Positions 1 to 64,000 of a DNA stretch of 64,000 bases are shown here, piece after piece. The position numbers were made by a program, and so were the translations under genes. The stretch covers positions 142,501-206,500 of the forward strand of contig JAQGDQ010000274.1 in NCBI GenBank assembly GCA_030141605.1, written 5' to 3'. Origin of the DNA: Tubiluchus corallicola. Lineage: Eukaryota; Priapulida; Priapulimorpha; Priapulimorphida; Tubiluchidae. The first letter of the stretch is position 1. Every line of letters begins with the position of its first letter. The notes beneath the pieces were generated by a model. The model saw only the letters and a list, made by a program, of their open reading frames with translations, was not told the DNA's origin and searched no databases.

Positions 1-626
1 AGTACCTTATACATTTTGCATACGAAGATTTTTACATAGGAAAATTACGAAAAATCGGGACTGGTGCTGGTGGTTGACTGTAGTAGACTTGTCCATTGTG
101 AGCAGAACAAATGAGACAGCACAAATATATATCCCAAAGTAATTACAGCAGGATTAATTATGACATTTGCAAAACTAATTAAAATTATACGAAAATGAAT
201 ACACCAGCACACTTTTACAAGGCTGTAGGTAGTAAAATTATATATAAAAGAACACTTACTTCATAATAGGGTCCTTCAGTGATGTGAGATGCATGTGACC
301 GTGGAAACCGAGCTGTTTGAAGGCCGAGTTTGAGAAAAATTGAGGTTAAAAATTGATCAATTTCGCTTTGATCATAGGGTTCCTCATATGCGAGGTAATT
401 TACCTGGGTTTCTACTACACGGGACCTGAAGATATCGTCCCTTATAATCGAAAGTCTCTTATATCTGAGTACCTTATATAAGAAGATTTTTACATAGGGA
501 TAGATTTTACGAAAAATCGCGACCAGTGTTGGTGGTACCTTATAATCGAGTACCTTATACCCGAGGTTGACCATATGTAATTAATATTAGTGAATATCTA
601 TTATTGTATTTATATAATTCGTTTAG
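1..626. repeat. Intron start with a diverged internal duplication
   Basis: No exon seen. The segment at 1-78 (agtaccttatac..., gaagatttttacatag, ..gaaaaatcg) recurs at about 467-536 in the same orientation, and the phrase gagtaccttata recurs near 549. It looks like part of a dispersed repeat that continues to the left of the window. Confidence 0.5.
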
Positions 627-59052
<58,426 letters not shown>

Positions 59053-60393
59053 GTACACACTTGCTGTCTGTTGTCAATGTCGTGCTTTCATACATGATGT
59101 ATTCTCTTTCCTTTGCGTTGAAAAGCATTCAAAGATAATATTGCATTCAAACTTTGTAAGTTTAGCAAGTTTAATAAGCTTAGTAAGTATTTGTAGCATT
59201 GCTGGCCACTTGACACGACCACTATTGCTACTAGAACTGTTCTACTTAAACGAAGTACCAACCCTCGATCAACATCTATTGCATTTTAATGTACAATTTA
59301 AAATATAGAAATCCCAGTACAAAATATGCGCATAGAACTCTTTGCTTAAAATGTAAAAGAAATTTATAGAAATGTAAAAGAAATATAAGCATCTCGTGTA
59401 ATTAGTAAAATCAATTTAAAGTAGTGATTACTTGATGCTTGGGGGCGCTCATTTTAGACGAAAAATGGCGTCCTCCGATTTCCGTGTAATATAAACACTT
59501 ATCCCACCAGGTGCTTCAGAATCTTTTTTACCTTATAGAGCGAATTCTATAAACTAAGTAACCAGCCCGGTACCTACTACATGCTAGCAAGTTTACATGC
59601 GTATTTAAAAGTCAACAAAAATGTGTAAATTAATTATTTACACAATTAATGTTAATTACTTACACATTTTAATGTGTAATCCCGTAGATTAAAGCAATGC
59701 AACCACTTTAAATTTGATCATAATTGACCGAATGACTAATTTCTAGATAAACACAGTTAAACACAACGTTAGAATAACGGAACTTCTAAGCAAACTGTAG
59801 AAATTTCTCAACGCGTATCTTCACAAAGCTGGCCTTCACAGCATTCACGCTGCCCTGAATACACCAGCTTACGTCATTTTTTTAAAATATCCGTCATCAA
59901 CGTTCGTTTGACGGAAGGTAAGAAATATCTAAATTTCTTTTTCTTTTTAAGTAAAGCATCCTATGCGCATATTTTGTTTTGTGATTTCAATATTTTTAAT
60001 TGTACATTAAAATGCAATAAATGTGTTCGAGGGTTGGCTCTTCCTTTAAACTCTGCTATAATACACCAAAGCTTTCTAATGGTGCTACGATATTTTAATG
60101 GCTTTAACAAAACTTTCTTCAGTGATGAATTTTTCATTAATTTCTGGATAGTGAATTTTGCTTCCGTAATGAATCAACAGTGTCTGATCCATAATGAAAC
60201 CATTTGTCACGGACGGTTGACACTACCGAGCGAGAATATTAAGAATAATGAAGCCATGTTTTAGGTTGGCAGAAGATTTCGTTAGACAAAGATTAGTGGG
60301 TAAATTAAACAAGATTAATTGCTTTTGGCTTCGCTAAAAACAGAAAATTTTACCATAAGAACTTTACATAATTAGGTAAGTTAGTACAGCGAA
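59053..60393. other. Intron or flank without a recognised feature
   Basis: No exon or repeat is clear. A frame at 59908-60264 (118 codons, FFFFLSKASYAHILF near its start) has no domain I recognise and its composition matches the surrounding AT-rich DNA, so I do not call a gene. Confidence 0.4.
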
Positions 60394-60902
60394 CAGTGGC
60401 GGCTCGTGTATGGGTACTGCGGAACTGCAGCACCCCCTGTTTTCACTCAGTATTATCGTTAATATTCAATACAATAATCCCTTTATACTTGTACGGAACC
60501 AGAGCACGTGAGGGTAGTACTGTTTGCTTCACAGCCCAGCACAGTGGTGTGTTTGGTTGTTGTGCGCATGTCTGAGATAACACGCTGTATGCTACACTGC
60601 TAAAGTCTGCTTGCTAGGCAGAAAAAGTATTGTCGCTCACACAGCTTGTTGTCAGTTGTCACGTGCTTAAAAATCGTGTACTGACATATTCTTGAACTAT
60701 GGCAACTTAAGCTATTCGCAAGCAAATTGATTTGTTTAGGATTTCATCAAGTTTATGTAAAAATTTTTGTTTGTTTAAAATTACAATTACAAATTACAAC
60801 TTCAAAATTACGTATGCTTGTTTTGTTTTACACAGTATTAGAACAATAGTTAAAATTTTCTGAAGTAGCAATCCCACTAATTTTAACTACGAGACGCCAC
60901 TG
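60394..60902. mobile_element. hAT MITE (CAGTGGCGGCTCGTG ends)
   Basis: 509 bp. The left end cagtggcggctcgtg and the right end acgagacgccactg are inverted repeats of the type found in many hAT elements. The 8-bp flanks acagcgaa and acagtgaa agree at seven positions, as a target duplication. No transposase. Confidence 0.85.
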
Positions 60903-61139
60903 ACAGTGAATGAAGGTCGTGTTTCAAGAAATAAGTAAATGAAAGACTGAATGAATGATCGAATGAGTGAACAAATCGATTGATGAAAGGATGGACAGAT
61001 GGGCTGGGTCAGAGATTGTCCCGCTAATCAGACGATCAACTGTTCAATGAATTGATTGAGAAATGAAGCCAAGAAGGAGTGAAGAAATGTCCAAATAAAC
61101 AAAAACTTGGAAAGGTAAATGTGATGATACACAAGCGTG

Positions 61140-62740
61140 CACGACAAGTGTTTTCAAATGACATTAATTAAAGCACAGGAAAACCATTTAGTTACATAAT
61201 GGCAAAAACCGTCTTGAAATTTTATATCACGTACAAAGCTGTCTTATTGTGCATAGAGCTTGTATTAGCAGCAACGTTGACTGTAGTATAAAACTTAAAA
61301 TTTAAACTCCTTGAAAGACCATTAGACGTAGCCATTTCAACGGTAAGTCGTTTGTAAAAAGTGTAGACTGTGATAATCCGTTTGGCCAAAATGCTGTAAA
61401 TGTGTTTATGTCAGGATGGCAAGATTATCACTACAACACTGGTGCTAACACACCATAAATACTTAAAGAAACAGCAAGCTTTATGTGATCTAAGGCTGTG
61501 GGTCTCTGGCGAGCTTCCTTAACGTGAGAATCTAACATTATCAGAACAGATACACAAACGACCAATTAGCTATAAACTCAATATTATTTAATATAAGAAT
61601 AACACATTTGAGAAATAATAAACAAATATATACTACAAATTACTGTCTTTAATTTTACCCGGGATTTTTAAGTGTACCGCAAACACCATACACTGTACTT
61701 ATCGTGAGTCTCTGTGCACACGTTGGCTAGCTAGCTTAACCTCATCACTGTCGCTGTCGACGGCGGCGTGTACTGGAACAGTCTGACGGCAGGTTTCCCA
61801 AACGGCAACTTCCCAAACAGGCAATTAGGTGTCATCAGGCGTGGCATTAACTCCATTAACTGAGGAATGCACTGTATCAAGTCTGGCGTATCTGAAGACA
61901 CTGAAAGGAAGACCGTCCAAAGGCTGGTTCTCTGAGAACTACCAATTGTCCATTTCACGACCTGGTCTCCTCCACCATAAACGACAAAGTCTCTACGGGC
62001 TTCCTAAATAACGGACAGCCCAGGATCACAAAGACTGAGTATAACCTTTGTAGAAGTACTCTGTTTCTGCTTAGAAAATGCCATTAATAAATGCAATATT
62101 ATCCTTTAAACTAAGAACTCATAAAACTCAGGTAGAGCAACCATATTGCAAAGCCACACACCTTTCACACCTTGCTCTGTGGCCTTGTTTTTTCAGGTAA
62201 AACCTGTTTGCTCTATGCTGAATGGCTGCATAACAAGTAAAGGTTGGTTCATCACCTAATCCTGACCAATCAAACAGGTTATAAAGAGTAGCAGCTATGA
62301 ACGTTCCATTTATCATCACTCAGGATTGGTGGTCAAACTTGCCAAATAAGGAAGCACACCTGTCAAGTTCATGACCCTGGTTTCTTCCTTTGATAAACAA
62401 AGTTGACAGTAGATGGCACTACTATACTAACCTGAGAGATAATAATTACATAGATAAACAAAATAAACTTTTCACTTAGCACTACAAAATTAAACTCATT
62501 GGCGCTACTCTGCTTAACTTAGCAAACTTAATTGTAGAAATTTAATTAGTACGATAAAATGAGAGCACTATTGTACAGGGCTGTCACATAGACAACATTG
62601 CGTAAAGTTTGAAAAAATAATCAGGGCATGCGCAGTACACACTTCCGGTATAACTAAATAAAAAGTATAAATTAGTGTATCTTGTCAATAAAATAAAAAT
62701 ACTTTTTTGGTGAGCCAGCGGTGTACACTGGGAAGATGAG
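61140..62740. other. Repeat-rich stretch, mostly unassigned
   Basis: 61150-61370 and 62570-62740 share phrases with family C (gaaattttatatcac, tttaaactcc, gtttgaaaaaataatcag). 61700-62440 holds two related-looking blocks with ttccatttatcatcactcagg and ccatttcacgacctggtctcc, each followed by aaacgacaaag or aacaaagttgac; origin unknown. Confidence 0.4.
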
Positions 62741-62769
62741 ATGACATTTTATCAATGAGTTCAAAGACA

Positions 62770-63385
62770 TGTTACCCCATTTTCAAATACGGTAAAGAGT
62801 ATACATTTTATTACAATTAATATTGCAAAAGCGTTTCTGATAATTAAATAATAGATTAAAATCTTAATTACTGGCGGGCGAGCCCAACTATTGATGACAT
62901 CACAAACTAACATATTTTCAACATCAAAAATAGTCCATGAGCGTGTTGCACGTGTTTGCAAAAGTGAAAATTGAAGTACGGTGCTACTGTAAGATATTCA
63001 GTGTGTTGTACTAATACTAGGTAAGTTTTAATATAAAAATTCAAATTTCAATTTTACCGCTGTGCTCGCGCATGAGCTGTCGAACGTGTGTGCACTACGT
63101 CACTGTCTAACACATCTGAACTGGGAGGTACATCACCCCTTTTCGTGCAATGCGTTTCCGACATGCAAGCGCTAGTGCCCGTCTAACTAGCAAATGGCAA
63201 AATCCAGGTAACAGTGAAGAATACTAGTGGTGCGAACCTGAAATTGCGTTTGTGTGATAATAATTCTTTCACGTAAGTTATTTTTGAAAAATAGTATGTT
63301 TCCTTTCAATATTTTAAAGAGTTGACAAAATGTTTTAAAATGTTTTGACCTGCTGTTTAAGATTGGGTCCTGTTTTCCTTTAATA
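62770..63385. mobile_element. Family A element, inverted, nearly full
   Basis: It starts taccccattttcaaatacgg and ends gattgggtcctgttttcctttaa. It contains gatgacatcacaaactaac, gtgtgttgtactaatactag and gtgcccgtctaactagc. Confidence 0.72.
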
Positions 63386-63479
63386 ATAATTATTATGTTA
63401 CTGAGCACCAATCTCTAAGTAGCGGTTATTTGTATAACCACTTTTTTGTTTCTTGATTTGTGCCCAAAGATTAGATAAT

Positions 63480-63550
63480 TATGTACCATCATGATATGTT
63501 ATAATAGTACATCATGATACATTATAATAGTACATCATGATACATCAAGT
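63480..63550. repeat. 28-bp tandem repeat
   Basis: tacatcatgatacattataatag occurs about two and a half times. The remaining 450 bp to the window end contain tgatgacgtcactgtgacgtca (near 63794) and a diverged repeat of cgtttctacgattcgtaagtca (63645 and 63880). No gene is seen. Confidence 0.7.
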
Positions 63551-64000
63551 TTGACGTTTATGACCTTATGTCATACATTCTTTATGAAAAATTGTCAAAA
63601 GGTTCTTCCCAAGTCCTCTGACCTTCCGTCATTTTAATTTTTCCCGTTTCTACGATTCGTAAGTCAGAATTGTTCCGGTGTAATGACGTAGTACCGTATG
63701 ACGAATAAACTTTTAATGATGTCATCAATCGTGAAACAGTTCAGTGGTAGCTGTTATAATGAATTGACGCAAAGCATCGTCTTCTACTGTATCATGATGA
63801 CGTCACTGTGACGTCACCAGTGTAAAAACGAAAACGAAATATTAATAATTACATAAAAAGTTTTAATATTTTAGTTTTTGCGTTTCTATGATTCTTAAGT
63901 CAAAATTGTTAATTGTTAAAAGAATTCAGAGCTCTTCCGCCGTCTGATAACGAAAACTAGAAAATATGATCGTATTACATCCATTCCAAGAGAGTTACGT

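Noticed and set aside
61731-62319. Short frames on both strands (60-75 codons)
   Set aside because: No domain, no splice logic with Dscam, and sequence that looks like two diverged copies of an unknown repeat.

Overview
This is a window of invertebrate animal nuclear DNA, AT-rich and dense in transposons and simple repeats. Almost all of it (627-59052, + strand) is one gene: a Dscam-type cell-adhesion receptor. I could place 32 exons, all with GT/AG introns, and their lengths and phases join into one open frame of 5343 nt (about 1781 codons). The domain order is that of Dscam: Ig1-Ig9, FN3 1-4, Ig10, FN3 5-6, one transmembrane helix, cytoplasmic tail. The signal-peptide exon(s) lie before the window and the end of the tail lies after it. 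The variable-domain exons are single copies, so this is not the arthropod hypervariable type. The phylum cannot be fixed from the sequence; a non-arthropod bilaterian is the most I would claim.

Two intronless genes sit inside Dscam introns. In the Ig5-Ig6 intron is a 4.9 kb LTR retroelement of the BEL/Pao type on the - strand (13320-18196). It has 232-bp LTRs, a 5-bp target duplication, a broken gag and only the tail end of pol. Between its gag and its right-hand LTR lies an intact, oppositely oriented 418-codon gene for a membrane-anchored short-chain collagen. In the intron that splits Ig9 is a - strand GT92-family glycosyltransferase (31642-33375), whose frame is cut by a single in-frame stop 73 codons before its apparent natural end.

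The rest of the intron sequence is repeats. There are several families of small DNA transposons (families A-D below, hAT-like and Tigger-like elements), relics of LINE 3' ends, foldback elements, very long microsatellites (GAT, GTAG/TCTG, CT, TTG, AAT, GGYAR), and minisatellites of 41, 43, 60, 70/77, 72, 75, 77 and 98 bp.

The most unusual observations are: (1) the retroelement with an antisense collagen gene inside its LTRs; (2) a 43-bp minisatellite that places 25 evenly spaced copies of a 3' splice site in front of one FN3 exon; (3) a 77-bp minisatellite that places 8 copies of the Ig4 exon end plus its 5' splice site. In both arrays, use of the wrong copy leads to a premature stop. (4) A palindrome of about 780 bp in the Ig7-Ig8 intron.
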